Positions 47,327 through 58,293 of a DNA stretch of 64,000 nt are shown piece by piece. The notes below the pieces were generated by a model. The model did not search any database, was not told the origin of the DNA, and saw only the letters and a list, made by a program, of their open reading frames with translations. Within the stretch, counting starts at the first letter, position 1; each line of letters begins with the position of its first letter. Source of the stretch: JAIBJN01 sp963802795 (GTDB taxonomy: Bacteria; Actinomycetota; Thermoleophilia; Gaiellales; Gaiellaceae); assembly GCA_963802795.1 (NCBI GenBank), contig CAWDJV010000005.1, positions 1,054,001 through 1,118,000 on the forward strand. Direction: 5' to 3'. The translations under genes were made by a program, and so were the position numbers.

Positions 47327-48168
47327 CTAGGCCGCGCGCTCGCCGAACCGCTTCGCGACCCCCGCCAGGCCCCAGGACTCGGTGAGCGCGGCGGCCGAGG
47401 CCCAATCGGGCTCGGCGTCGGGGAGCTCGGGGATCGGCGACGTCCGCCTGGAGCCGGGCCATGCGGAGGTAGTCGCGCAGCGCGTCGGCCTGGTCCGGGA
47501 AGCCTCCGGCCTCGAGGCAGGCCTCGAGCGAGCCGTACTTGGCGAGGATGCTCGCCGCCCGCCCCGGCCCGATGCCCTTCGCGCCCGGAATCTTGTCGGA
47601 CGGGTCGCCGCGGAGCGCGACGAAGTCCGGGACGAGCGCGGGCGCGCACGCCGTAGATCTCCTGCACCTCGTCGGGGCCCACCCGCTGGAGTCCTTCAGG
47701 CCCGTGCGCGGCCGGAGGATCGTCGTCTTCGAGCTGGCGAGCTGGAAGAGGTCGCGGTCGTTGGTGAGGACGAGCGTCTCGCCCTTGCGCGCCTCCTCGG
47801 CGGCGACGGCGGCGCCGAGGAAGTCGTCCGCCTCGTAGCCGTCGGCCTTCGCCCAGGGGAAGCCGAGCGCGCCTACGAGCTCGGGCAGCCGGTCGAGCTG
47901 GTAGGTCAGGACCGGCGGGAAGTCGCGCCCCGACTGGTACTCGGGCAGGAGCTCGTGCCGGTAGGTGGGAGCGCCGATCGAGTCGAAGCCGACGAAGACC
48001 GTGCGCGGCTCCTCGTCCTCCCAGACGCGCGCGATCATGTTGGCGAACCCGACGAGCATGTTCGCCTGGTTGCCGGCGCCGTCCTTGATCGACGAGGGCA
48101 GCGCGTGGTAGGCCCGGTGGGCCAGGTTGTCGCCGTCGATTGCCAGCAGCGGCTTCAGAACGCCTCAT
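47327..48168 (-). CDS. Stand-alone 5'-3' exonuclease (PolI N-terminal/FEN-like; three frameshifts)
   Basis: About 281 residues. The N-terminus reads LLAIDGDNLAHRAYHALPSS after an apparent break near 48150; no normal start is in that frame, so ATG 48168 with a one-base shift is assumed. Metal-binding acidic sites: IDGDN, FVGFDS, DGYEADDFLGAAVAAEEARK and LVLTNDRDLFQLASSK. Then shift near 47670, VALRGDPSDKIPGAKGIGPG (helix-hairpin-helix region), and a last shift near 47440 before WASAAALTESWGLAGVAKRF. It should remove RNA primers or flaps. TAG at 47329-47327. Confidence 0.85.
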
Positions 48169-48191
48169 TCTTGCCGTTTAACAGCTTCGCT

Positions 48192-50424
<2,233 letters not shown>

Positions 50425-50479
50425 CTAAAACAGGCTCACGAAACCGCGTTAACCCACGGTTAAGCCGTCAGAAGTCGGT

Positions 50480-50509
50480 TTGGAACGACCAGGGAATTCG
50501 TCGTAGAGT
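50480..50509 (+). promoter_or_regulatory. Promoter for the sigma factor gene
   Basis: TTGGAA at 50480-50485 and TAGAGT at 50504-50509, spacing 18. The start codon follows about 70 bases later, so there would be a leader of about 60 bases. GAAAGGAC (50560-50567) is the ribosome site. Confidence 0.5.
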
Positions 50510-50579
50510 GAGAACGTTCAAGAGGGTGGAGCCAGCAATCCGCCCTGCCTTCATATCCCGAAAGGACAAGTAGAGCCAC

Positions 50580-51632
50580 TTGAGCCCTCAGAACACCGTG
50601 CAAGACGTGCTCGACACCCAGGCGTACCGCCACCTCATCGAGAGCGCCGAGGAGCGCGGCTACGTCGAGCCTACCGAGCTCGAGGCGCTCGCGCTCGAGC
50701 TCGACCTGGGCGACGAAGAGCTCGCCGAGGTCACGCACGAGCTCGAGACCATCGGCCTCGAGATCGGCGCGCCGGCCGAGGAGGTCGTCGAGGTCACCAC
50801 GCCCGACCCCGTCACGGGGGCGGGCGACAGCCTGCAGCTTTTCCTGGCCGACGTCGGCCGCCACAAGCTTCTCACCGCCGCCGAGGAGGTCACCCTCGCG
50901 AAGCTGATCGAGAAGGGCGACCTGCTCGCCAAGCGGCGCATGATCGAGTCGAACCTGCGCCTCGTCGTCTCGATCGCCAAGGGCTACCGCGGTCTGGGCG
51001 TCCCCTTCCTCGACCTGATCCAGGAGGGCACGCTGGGGCTCAACCGCGCCGTCGAGAAGTTCGACTGGCGCCGCGGCTTCAAGTTCTCGACCTACGCGAC
51101 CTGGTGGATCCGCCAGTCGGTGCAGCGCGCCGTCGCCAACAACGCGCGCACGATCCGCGTGCCCGTGCACGTCGTCGAGCGCCAGCAGAAGCTCGGCCGC
51201 GCCGCCCGCCGCCTCGAGGTGGAGCTCGGCCGCGATGCCACCCGCGAGGAGCTGGCCGAGGCCACCGGCCTCCCCGTCCAGCACGTGGACGAGGCGCTCT
51301 CGGCTGCGCAGGCCTCCGTCTCCCTGAACCAGTCGGTCGGCTCCGACGACGAAGGGGAGCTGGGCGACCTGTTCGCGGACCGCGACGCCGCCGACCCCTT
51401 CGACGAGGCCGAGGAGTCGCTGCGCAAGCAGGGCGTCCGCAAGGCGCTCGACGCGCTCCCCGAGCGCGAGCGGCGCATCCTCGAGCTGCGCTTCGGCTTC
51501 GAGGGCGATCCGTGGACGCTCGAGGCGATCGGCGCCGAGCTGGGGCTCACGCGTGAGCGTGTCCGGCAGCTCGAGGGCCAGGCGCTCCAGCGCCTCGCGG
51601 CACTGCGCGACCTCGCCTCGGTCGCGGCCTAG
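50580..51632 (+). CDS. RpoD-type sigma factor (primary or group 2)
   Basis: 350 residues from TTG 50580. Short acidic N-terminal region (TELEALALELDLGDEELAEV) resembling region 1.1/1.2, then region 2: LLTAAEEVTLAKLIEKGDLL, RMIESNLRLVVSIAKGYRGL, GVPFLDLIQEGTLGLNRAVE and KFDWRRGFKFSTYATWWIRQ, the core-binding and -10 recognition signature. Region 3 NARTIRVPVHVVERQQKLGR; region 4 RILELRFGFEGDPWTLEAIG and LGLTRERVRQLEGQALQRLA (-35 helix-turn-helix). Shorter than typical actinobacterial SigA, so it could be a SigB/HrdB-type group 2 factor. Frame intact. Confidence 0.9.
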   Translation: MSPQNTVQDVLDTQAYRHLIESAEERGYVEPTELEALALELDLGDEELAEVTHELETIGLEIGAPAEEVVEVTTPDPVTGAGDSLQLFLADVGRHKLLTAAEEVTLAKLIEKGDLLAKRRMIESNLRLVVSIAKGYRGLGVPFLDLIQEGTLGLNRAVEKFDWRRGFKFSTYATWWIRQSVQRAVANNARTIRVPVHVVERQQKLGRAARRLEVELGRDATREELAEATGLPVQHVDEALSAAQASVSLNQSVGSDDEGELGDLFADRDAADPFDEAEESLRKQGVRKALDALPERERRILELRFGFEGDPWTLEAIGAELGLTRERVRQLEGQALQRLAALRDLASVAA

Positions 51633-51923
51633 CCGGGCTCGACAACCGCACCTGAACGAGGGCAGCCGCTCTCCGTCGGCCGGCGCGCGTGTCGGTCTTT
51701 AGAGAAACTGCGGGGCGGAACCCGCCGCATGGAGTCCCGCCCCGTCTTGCCACCGGCCAATGCCCCCGCCGCAGCGGGGCCGGCCGGCAGACTTGCTTCG
51801 AGTATCGGGCGGAAGGCCCCGCTTGATCCATCCCCCGATGGTGGTTCACCGCCCCAGTTGACGTGCTATCCCTAGTCCTCCGGCGGGCAAAGGCAAGAGG
51901 CTTTCCTTCTAGACTTCGCCGCC
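51633..51923. other. Structured 291-base gap between sigma factor and ABC operon
   Basis: No gene found. It holds the hairpin listed at 51711-51744 and a second at 51764-51779 (CCCCGC cgca GCGGGG), plus a TTGACG-like -35 near 51858 that could serve the ABC operon. GGCCGGC repeats flank the hairpins (near 51678 and 51780). No known riboswitch was recognised. Confidence 0.4.
51711..51744 (+). terminator. Hairpin after the sigma factor gene
   Basis: CGGGGCGG at 51711-51718 pairs with CCGCCCCG at 51737-51744 across an 18-base loop; only a weak T run follows. It lies 78 bases after the stop. Confidence 0.45.
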
Positions 51924-52745
51924 GTGTGGACGCGCTCGACCCTCTGGCGGCACGTGCTTGCGCTGCTTGCCGTGGCCGTTTTCGTCGCGCCGCTCGTGCT
52001 CATGGTCTCGGGCTCCCTGCGGGAGGCGGGGCTGCCGCCGCCTCGCGTGCCGGAGCTCGTCCCGTCCCCGCTCGCCTTCGAGAACTACAGCCGCGCCTTC
52101 GAGCTCGTCGACCTCGGACGCTACGCCCTCAACTCGCTCATCGTCGCCGCGCTCGCCGTCCCCCTCTCGGTGCTCGTGGCATCCTGGGCAGGCTTCGCGA
52201 TGGCACGGCTGCCACGGCGGGCGGCGACGACGCTCGTGGTGGTCTCGCTCGTGGCGCTCATGGTGCCGCTCACGGCGCTCCTCGTCCCGCGGTTCGTGCT
52301 CTTCCGAACGCTGGGGCTCACGGATACGTACGTCCCGCTCGTTGCGACCGCCCTCCTGGGCATGTCGCCGTTCTACGTGCTCGTCTACTACTGGGCGTTT
52401 CGCCGGCTTCCGGCCGATCTCTTCGACGCTGCGCGGCTGGAGGGCCTCTCGGCGTTCGCGTCGTGGCGGCGCGTGGCGATGCCCCTCGTTCACCCGGTGA
52501 CCGCCGCCGTCGCGGTGCTCGCCTTCACGGTGTCGTGGAGCAACTTCCTCGACCCGCTCATCTACCTGTACGACGAGCGGCTCTTCACGTTGCCGCTCGG
52601 GTTGAGGTCGCTCGCCCAGCTCGACCGGCTCAACTTCCCGCTCCTCCTCGCCGGAGCGGTCGTCGCGACGGCGCCCGTCGTCGCCGCGTTCGTCATCGTC
52701 CAACGCTACTTCCTGAAGGAGAACCGCCTGTGGGACGCTCGCTGA
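51924..52745 (+). CDS. Carbohydrate ABC transporter permease (MalG type)
   Basis: 273 residues, about six membrane helices. GTG 51924; first helix VLALLAVAVFVAPLVLMVSG, then NYSRAFELVDLGRYALNSLI, a typical MalG/UgpE block. The cytosolic coupling loop is FDAARLEGLSAFASWRRVAM with the EAA-like EGLSAF...P. WSNFLDPLIYLYDERLFTLP and a C-terminal QRYFLKENRLWDAR are also family-like. Unusually, this permease comes first in its operon. It overlaps the following binding-protein start by 16 bases. Confidence 0.9.
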   Translation: MWTRSTLWRHVLALLAVAVFVAPLVLMVSGSLREAGLPPPRVPELVPSPLAFENYSRAFELVDLGRYALNSLIVAALAVPLSVLVASWAGFAMARLPRRAATTLVVVSLVALMVPLTALLVPRFVLFRTLGLTDTYVPLVATALLGMSPFYVLVYYWAFRRLPADLFDAARLEGLSAFASWRRVAMPLVHPVTAAVAVLAFTVSWSNFLDPLIYLYDERLFTLPLGLRSLAQLDRLNFPLLLAGAVVATAPVVAAFVIVQRYFLKENRLWDAR

Positions 52746-54025
52746 TCGCTCTGACGGTTGCCTTCCTCTGCCTCGTCGCAGCCGCCGGCTGCGGCGGGGG
52801 AGGAGAGTCCGGAGAGGACGCAGGGTCCGGATCCGTCCAGTTCCTCGTCTTCGGAGAGCCCGAGGAGCTGCGTGCCTATCGCGACGTCATCACCGCCTTC
52901 AAGGAGGCGGAGCCGTCGATCGACGTGCAGCTCGTCGAGGCCAGCGACCGCACGGACCTGATCGCGCGCCTCTCGACCTCGATCGCGGGCGGAAACCCGC
53001 CGGACGTCTTCCTCCTCAATTACCGCTTCTACGGGCAGTTCGCGGCGAAGGGCGCGCTGGAGCCGATCGCGGAGCGCTTCGAGGCCTCGGAGGCCTTCGA
53101 GCCGGAGGACTTCTACGAGGAAGCGCTCGAGGCGTTCCGCTGGGAGGGCGAGCAGATGTGCATCCCGCAGAACATCTCGAGCCTCGTCGTCTACTACAAC
53201 CGCAGCATGTTCAGGGATCAGGGAGTGTCCGAGCCCGAGCCGGGCTGGCAGTGGCGGGACATGGTCGAGAAGGCGAAGGCGCTCACGCGGGACGAAGACG
53301 GCGACGGGCAGGTCGACGTCTACGGGCTCGGCGTGGAGGCCTCGGTGATCCGGCTCGCGCCCTTCGTCTGGTCGAACGGGGGCGAGATCGTCGACGACCT
53401 CGAGAGCCCGACGCGCTTCACGCTCGACGAGGTGAACGCGACCGACGCGATGGCGGAGTTCTTCGCCCTTCGCCGCGTCCACGGGGTGATCCCCTCCGAG
53501 GAGGAGCTCGAGTCCGAGGACGACGAGTCGCGCTTCCTCAACGGGCGCAGCGCGATGGTCCTCTCGTCACGGCGCTCGACGCCGGTGTTCCGCACGATCA
53601 CCGACTTCGACTGGGACATCGCGCCGCTCCCGATCCTGAGGCAACCCGCTGGAATCCTCCATTCGGACGCCTACTGCATGACCGCCGGCTCCGAGAGCAA
53701 GGACGCCGCGTGGAGGTTCATGGAGTTCGCGCTCGGTCCGGAGGGCCAGCGGATCGCCGCCGGCACGGGGCGGACGGTGCCGTCGCTGAAGGCGGTCGCC
53801 AACTCGGACGCCTTCCTCGGCTCCGACGCGAAGCCGGCGAGCTCGCGGATCTTCCTCGACACGATTCCACAGATCCGGCGTGTCCCGAACATCTCCACCT
53901 GGCCGGAGATCGAGGACGCGACCGCCGGCATCTTCGAGGTGGCGATGTACGACGACCTGCCGCCGCAGCTGATCGCGCAACAGGTGGACGAGGCGACGCG
54001 GGACCTCTTCGCACGGGCCGAGTAG
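52730..54025 (+). CDS. ABC transporter sugar-binding lipoprotein
   Basis: 431 residues from GTG 52730. Signal VGRSLIALTVAFLCLVAAAG followed by C (lipobox AAGC), then a Gly-rich linker GGGGESGEDAGSGS. Family 1 extracellular binding fold: FLVFGEPEELRAYRDVITAF, DLIARLSTSIAGGNPPDVFL, EQMCIPQNISSLVVYYNRSM, GRSAMVLSSRRSTPVFRTIT and EGQRIAAGTGRTVPSLKAVA. Binds an oligosaccharide or polyol outside the membrane for the two permeases. Confidence 0.92.
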   Translation: MGRSLIALTVAFLCLVAAAGCGGGGESGEDAGSGSVQFLVFGEPEELRAYRDVITAFKEAEPSIDVQLVEASDRTDLIARLSTSIAGGNPPDVFLLNYRFYGQFAAKGALEPIAERFEASEAFEPEDFYEEALEAFRWEGEQMCIPQNISSLVVYYNRSMFRDQGVSEPEPGWQWRDMVEKAKALTRDEDGDGQVDVYGLGVEASVIRLAPFVWSNGGEIVDDLESPTRFTLDEVNATDAMAEFFALRRVHGVIPSEEELESEDDESRFLNGRSAMVLSSRRSTPVFRTITDFDWDIAPLPILRQPAGILHSDAYCMTAGSESKDAAWRFMEFALGPEGQRIAAGTGRTVPSLKAVANSDAFLGSDAKPASSRIFLDTIPQIRRVPNISTWPEIEDATAGIFEVAMYDDLPPQLIAQQVDEATRDLFARAE

Positions 54026-55071
54026 TGCCCGCGCTCGCATTCGAGAACGTCCACAAGCAGTACGGTCAGGTCGCCGCCCTGCGGGGCTTCGACCTCGTCG
54101 CCGAGGACGGCGAGCTCCTCGTCCTCGTGGGGCCCTCCGGCTGCGGCAAGACGACGGCCCTGCGCACCGCCGCAGGGCTCGAGGACGTGTCCGAAGGCAC
54201 GATCCGGATCGGCGGCCGGGACGTTACCCGCCTGCTCCCCGCCGACCGGAACGTGGCCATGGTCTTCCAGAGCTACGCGCTCTTTCCTCACCTGAGCGTT
54301 GCGGAGAACATCGGCTTCGGCCTTCGCGCCCGCCGCGTGGCGCGCCCCGAGGCCCGCGAGCGTGTCGATGCCGCGGCGCGGGTCGTCGGTTGCGACGACC
54401 TCCTCGAGCGCAGGCCGCACGAGCTTTCCGGCGGCGAGCGGCAGAGGGTCGCCCTCGCCCGCGCGCTCGTGCGCGAGCCCGACGTGTTCCTGCTCGACGA
54501 GCCGCTCTCGAACCTCGACGCCCAGCTTCGCGTCGAGATGCGCGCCGAGCTCCGGCGGCTGCACGACCGCCTCGCCGCCACGATGGTCTACGTCACACAC
54601 GACCAGGTGGAGGCGCTGACGATGGGCGACCGCGTCGCGGTGCTGAGCGACGGCGTGCTCCAGCAGGTGGGGCCCCCGGACGACGTCTACCGCCGACCGG
54701 TCAACCGCTTCGTCGCCACCTTCCTCGGAAGTCCGGCGATGAACGTCCTGCGTGCGACGCCGGCAGACGGGCGCCTGCGCGCCGGACCGTTCTCGTTCGA
54801 GGCGCCGCCGGGCGTCGGCGAGCGAGAGCTCGAGGTGGGGATCCGGCCCGAGCACGTCGCGCTGGTGGCAGACGGCGCTCCGGCCGTCGTGGAGCTCGTC
54901 GAGACGGCCGGGAACGAGACCTTCCTCCACCTGAACGCCGACGGCCAACGCCTGGTCGCCCGCGCCGGCCCTGACCAGCGTCCGGCCGTCGGCTCGACGG
55001 TGGCCGTCGAAGTCTCCGTGCCGGGCAGGGTGCACGTCTTCGACGCGGAGACGGGGGAGGCACTCTCGTGA
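54025..55071 (+). CDS. ABC transporter ATP-binding protein (MalK/UgpC type)
   Basis: 348 residues. GTG 54025 shares its G with the upstream TAG (TAGTG). Walker A LVGPSGCGKTTALRTAAGLE, Q-loop VFQSYALFPHLSVAENI, ABC signature HELSGGERQRVALARALVRE, Walker B VFLLDEPLSNLDAQLRVEMR, H-loop VYVTHDQVEALTMGDRVAVL, then the C-terminal TOBE-type region (PAMNVLRATPADGRLRAGPF, GIRPEHVALV). Powers the sugar importer. Confidence 0.94.
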   Translation: MPALAFENVHKQYGQVAALRGFDLVAEDGELLVLVGPSGCGKTTALRTAAGLEDVSEGTIRIGGRDVTRLLPADRNVAMVFQSYALFPHLSVAENIGFGLRARRVARPEARERVDAAARVVGCDDLLERRPHELSGGERQRVALARALVREPDVFLLDEPLSNLDAQLRVEMRAELRRLHDRLAATMVYVTHDQVEALTMGDRVAVLSDGVLQQVGPPDDVYRRPVNRFVATFLGSPAMNVLRATPADGRLRAGPFSFEAPPGVGERELEVGIRPEHVALVADGAPAVVELVETAGNETFLHLNADGQRLVARAGPDQRPAVGSTVAVEVSVPGRVHVFDAETGEALS

Positions 55072-55940
55072 CCCGCGACCGCGGCCTGCTCCTCCTGCTC
55101 GCCCCCTACCTCTTCGGCCTGTTCGCCCTCGTCGCGCTCCCGGCGGCGATCACCTTCGGCCTCGCGCTCTTCGAGTACGACCTCGTCCAGGCTCCGGACT
55201 TCCGCGGCCTCGGAAACTTCCGCGAGCTCTTCGATGACGAGGTCTTCCGCATCTCGCTTCGGAACTCGCTCCTCTTCATCGCGTTCGCCGTCCCGATCCG
55301 CCTCGTCGGCGCAGTCGGGCTCGCGCTCCTCCTCCACCGGCGCATTCGAGGCGTGGGCGCCTACCGGGCCGGCGTCTACCTGCCGACGATCGTCCCCGAC
55401 GTCGCGTACGCGCTCTTGTGGCTCTGGATGTTCAACCCGCTCTACGGGCCGATCAACGTCGCCCTGGACGGGCTCGGCCTGCCCAGCCCCGAATGGCTCA
55501 CCGACGGGAGCGACGCGCGGTGGGCGATCGTGACGATGACCATCTTCCTGCTCGGAGAAGGCTTCCTCGTCGCGTTCGCCACCCGCCGGTCGCTGCCCGG
55601 CGAGCTGTACGAGCTCGCCGCGGTCGAGGCCGCCTCTCCCTTCTACGTCTTCCGGCGCGTCACGCTGCCGCTGATGGCGCCGGTGCTTCTCCTCCTCCTC
55701 TTCCGGGACACGATCTTCAGCTTCCAGGTCAACTTCGTGCCGGCGCTCCTCGTCACCGAGGGCGGGCCGCCCCCGTACGAGACCACGTACCTCCCGCTCT
55801 TCGTCTACCGAAACGGGTTCGAGTACCTGCGCTACGGCTACGCGGCCGCGGGGACGGTGGTCATGTTCCTGATCACGGCGCTGATCGTCTTCATCCAGTG
55901 GCGGATCGTCGTCCGCTGGCGCCGGGGGTTTGCGGTCTGA
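55068..55940 (+). CDS. Carbohydrate ABC transporter permease (MalF type)
   Basis: 290 residues, six or seven helices. GTG 55068 overlaps the ATPase stop (GTGA). LLLLLAPYLFGLFALVALPA, then FRELFDDEVFRISLRNSLLF, VYLPTIVPDVAYALLWLWMF, and EAA-type loop ELAAVEAASPFYVFRRVTLP. TEGGPPPYETTYLPLFVYRN and a C-terminal basic QWRIVVRWRRGFAV. Partner of the MalG-type permease. Confidence 0.92.
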   Translation: MTRDRGLLLLLAPYLFGLFALVALPAAITFGLALFEYDLVQAPDFRGLGNFRELFDDEVFRISLRNSLLFIAFAVPIRLVGAVGLALLLHRRIRGVGAYRAGVYLPTIVPDVAYALLWLWMFNPLYGPINVALDGLGLPSPEWLTDGSDARWAIVTMTIFLLGEGFLVAFATRRSLPGELYELAAVEAASPFYVFRRVTLPLMAPVLLLLLFRDTIFSFQVNFVPALLVTEGGPPPYETTYLPLFVYRNGFEYLRYGYAAAGTVVMFLITALIVFIQWRIVVRWRRGFAV

Positions 55941-56680
55941 GAGCCTGGCTCCTCGGCAGCGGCGGCTGGATCCCGACCGCGGAGCGGGAGACCGCGTGCA
56001 CGCTCGTGCGGCGCGGCGAGGACGCACTCGTGCTCGATGCAGGAACCGGTCTCCAGCGTCTCGTTGCCGACCCGGCGCTTCTGGACGGCGTGCGGAGGCT
56101 GGACATCGTCCTGACGCACTTCCACCTGGACCACGTGTGCGGCCTCACGTACCTTCCCGCCCTCCCCGTGAGGCCGACGGTGTGGGCGCCGGGAGCCTGG
56201 CTCTACGACACGCCGAGCGTCGAGCTGCTTGCGCCCTTGCGCCGTGCCCCGATCTCGCCGTTCGAGGCCGACGAGCTGGGGGAGGTCCGGGAGCTCGAGC
56301 CGGGCCCGCAGAGCGTCGGGGCCTTCGGCATCGTGACGCGCGCGCAGCCGCGCCACTGGGCCCCGACGGCGGGTCTCCGCGTGGAGGATGCGCTCGCGCT
56401 CGTCACCGACACGGCCTTCGACCCCGGGAGCGCCGACCTGGCGCGCGACGTCGCGCACCTGCTCCACGAAGCGTGGTCGACGTCGAGCGAGCCGGTTGCG
56501 GCCGAGGGAGACGCGACCGCCGCCGAGGCAGGCCGGGTCGCGAAGGACGCCGGCGCGCGCAGGCTCACGCTCGTCCACATCAACCCGCGCCGGCCCGACG
56601 AGGCTGCCCTCCTCGCCGATGCCCGTCGGCTCGTGCCGGAGGCCGAGCTCGGTCGGGACGCGACCGAGCTCCAGCTCTAG
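55937..56680 (+). CDS. MBL-fold metallo-hydrolase (RNase Z-like)
   Basis: About 247 residues. The best start is CTG 55937, overlapping the permease stop (CTGA); no ATG/GTG/TTG is near in frame. RAWLLGSGGWIPTAERETAC, LVLDAGTGLQRLVADPALLD, and the metal site VLTHFHLDHVCGLTYLPALP (HxHxDH). ALVTDTAFDPG carries the bridging Asp, RLTLVHINPRRPDEAALLAD the last His. Hydrolyses an ester, phosphodiester or thioester bond; linkage to the sugar transporter suggests processing of the imported compound. Confidence 0.87.
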   Translation: MRAWLLGSGGWIPTAERETACTLVRRGEDALVLDAGTGLQRLVADPALLDGVRRLDIVLTHFHLDHVCGLTYLPALPVRPTVWAPGAWLYDTPSVELLAPLRRAPISPFEADELGEVRELEPGPQSVGAFGIVTRAQPRHWAPTAGLRVEDALALVTDTAFDPGSADLARDVAHLLHEAWSTSSEPVAAEGDATAAEAGRVAKDAGARRLTLVHINPRRPDEAALLADARRLVPEAELGRDATELQL

Positions 56681-57058
56681 CTGCGGGCCCTGCAACCAGC
56701 ATGGCGCCCGAGCCAAGAGCGCCAACCGGGCGAACCGGCAGGTCATTGCCCACCTCGAGCGGATCATCGCCGAGCAGCAGGCCCAGCTCGAGAGCTCACC
56801 CGCCGGCTCGAACAGTACGAGCCGCGCGTCGTCGTCACGTCCCACCCGACGCCGTGCATCTACTGACCGCCGCGAATCTACTGACGGCGCCGCTGCTCTT
56901 CGAAGAGAACCCGCGCCGCCACGCGGGGCGGACTGGACATCAGGAGCGTGATCGTGAGACTCGCTTCATGACACGTGTGTTGGGCAGCCGCCGCAGGACG
57001 GGAACTCTTGCTGCACGTTCGACGTCTCACTGGTGTGACCAGACGGAAGACTGTTGCC
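56681..57058 (+). other. Unassigned 378-base stretch with a possible small broken gene
   Basis: One segment is protein-like: NRANRQVIAHLERIIAEQQA followed, after a one-base shift near 56795, by LTRRLEQYEPRVVVTSHPTP and CIY before TGA at 56864-56866. It reads as a short coiled-coil protein without a clear start. Bases 56870-57058 show nothing recognisable. Confidence 0.35.
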
Positions 57059-57447
57059 ATGCAGAGCAGTGCCGTGGCCGTAGCAGTGGCGTTCTTTTGG
57101 CGGGATGCGCTAGCAGTACGAAGGCCCCAGAAGGGTCGGCTGCGTACGAGTGCACGTCGCAGATTCGGTTGCACGGTGTGATCTACAGCGGCTACGGCTA
57201 CACCGACCAGGAGGCGACCAGCCTCGGGACAGCGGACGAGGCTGTCTGTCACGACGTGGGGCGGGATGCACCAGGGTCGGTCTTCCCGGACGACCCGCAC
57301 CAGGTGGCCGTGTGGACCTTCGCCGGTTACGCGTCGGATCAGGTCTTGGGGGTTCGTTTCGGTCAGGACTCGTTCGTGGTCTTCATCGCCGAATCGGTGC
57401 CGCGTCATCAAGCCGACCGCATCTTGAGCGAGTTGAGCGCAGAGTGA
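57059..57447 (+). CDS. Small lipoprotein (one frameshift within the signal peptide)
   Basis: About 128 residues. ATG 57059, QSSAVAVAVAF; one base too many in the T run near 57093 hides the lipobox, which in the other frame reads LLAGCASSTKAPEGSAAYEC. The mature part has YECTSQIRLHGVIYSGYGYT, DEAVCHDVGRDAPGSVFPDD, VWTFAGYASDQVLGVRFGQD and ends RILSELSAE. Two further Cys could form a disulfide. Function unknown; composition is less GC-extreme than neighbours. Confidence 0.65.
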
Positions 57448-57742
57448 CCCTGGGCGTCGCAGCGCTCGCGATCCGGACCGGCGAGCGGCCCAGATCGCGA
57501 GCGCGAGAGAGCGCGAACGTCAGCGCCGCGAGGAGGATCCCGAAGGACTGACGTTCTTCCAGCCGGGGGGCTTGGGTATCACGGCGGCTACTCCCGGCTC
57601 GACGGCTGGAACGCGCGGCTCGAGGAGGAGGGCTGGAAGTGACGCGCCCGCGACCCGACGAAGGCCGCCGCTGTCCGCGAGCGCGAGGAGCGCGATCGTC
57701 TTCGCGCGCTCGCGAACTCCTGGAACGAAGGGCGATGCGGGC
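57448..57742. other. Unassigned stretch with protein-like debris
   Basis: Frames contain charged, protein-like segments (RERERQRREEDPEGLTFFQP, then in another frame GYHGGYSRLDGWNARLEEEG and WK before TGA near 57644), but none has a start and an intact frame. Probably a decayed or frameshifted small gene. Confidence 0.3.
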
Positions 57743-58057
57743 TCACTCCGTGGCGATCGAGACGTCGCAGGAACGGCCGCTGGCCTTCGTCGCGGCTTCG
57801 AAGAGCGCGTCGACGTCGGGCTCCGCGACGGAAACCTCCCGCGACCAGCCGTCCTCATCGACCTCGTCGTTGAGCGCGATCACGACGTCGCCGGAATGGG
57901 ATGCCATCACATCCGAGACCCGGCAAGCGGAGATGAGCTCGAGCGCCTGCTCGTTGCTCACCGGGTCGGGGACAGGCCCCGTGCCGGGATCGTCGCCGCC
58001 ACATCCGGCGATCGTCACGGCCACGAGGACGGAGAGGATGGAGGAGAGAAGGCTCAT
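57743..58057 (-). CDS. Small lipoprotein, unknown function
   Basis: 104 residues. MSLLSSILSVLVAVTIAGC is a lipoprotein signal with lipobox TIAGC, then acidic linker GGDDPGTGPVPDPV and a domain with two Cys (ALELISACRVSDVMASHSGD; KASGRSCDVSIATE). ATG 58057 has GGAG about 8-10 bases upstream. No family recognised. Confidence 0.7.
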   Translation of the reverse strand: MSLLSSILSVLVAVTIAGCGGDDPGTGPVPDPVSNEQALELISACRVSDVMASHSGDVVIALNDEVDEDGWSREVSVAEPDVDALFEAATKASGRSCDVSIATE

Positions 58058-58141
58058 TCCCCCGTGTGACGACGGTCCGCGCTTCGAAGTTCCCGTTGTC
58101 GGCGGGAGGCTCGTTGCGGGCCGACTGTTCCGCTAACCGTT

Positions 58142-58183
58142 CAGACTCAACGGCCGAGAGGCGTTGTTCGAACGTCGAGTCTG
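58142..58183. repeat. Inverted repeat upstream of the small lipoprotein
   Basis: CAGACTC at 58142-58148 and GAGTCTG at 58177-58183, with 28 bases between. It lies 85 bases upstream of the lipoprotein start on the minus strand and could be an operator or a hairpin; no further support. Confidence 0.35.
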
Positions 58184-58255
58184 CTGCGCTTTCTCCGCGG
58201 CGGCACGACCCCCTCGGTTTTTGGCCCACCCCCGGCCGGCGAGCCAGCAAAGAAT

Positions 58256-58281
58256 GAGGGCGGGCCCGGAGGCCCGCCCTC
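58256..58281 (-). terminator. Strong hairpin terminator of the BNR-repeat gene
   Basis: Perfect 11-base stem (GAGGGCGGGCC / GGCCCGCCCTC) with a 4-base loop, 13 bases after the stop of the minus-strand gene. Read on the minus strand it is followed by the T-rich CATTCTTTG. Confidence 0.75.
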
Positions 58282-58293
58282 TCGTCGATACCC

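Noticed and set aside
51633..51923. Riboswitch upstream of the ABC operon
   Set aside because: Hairpins are present, but no conserved core of a known class could be recognised, and the first one fits a terminator.
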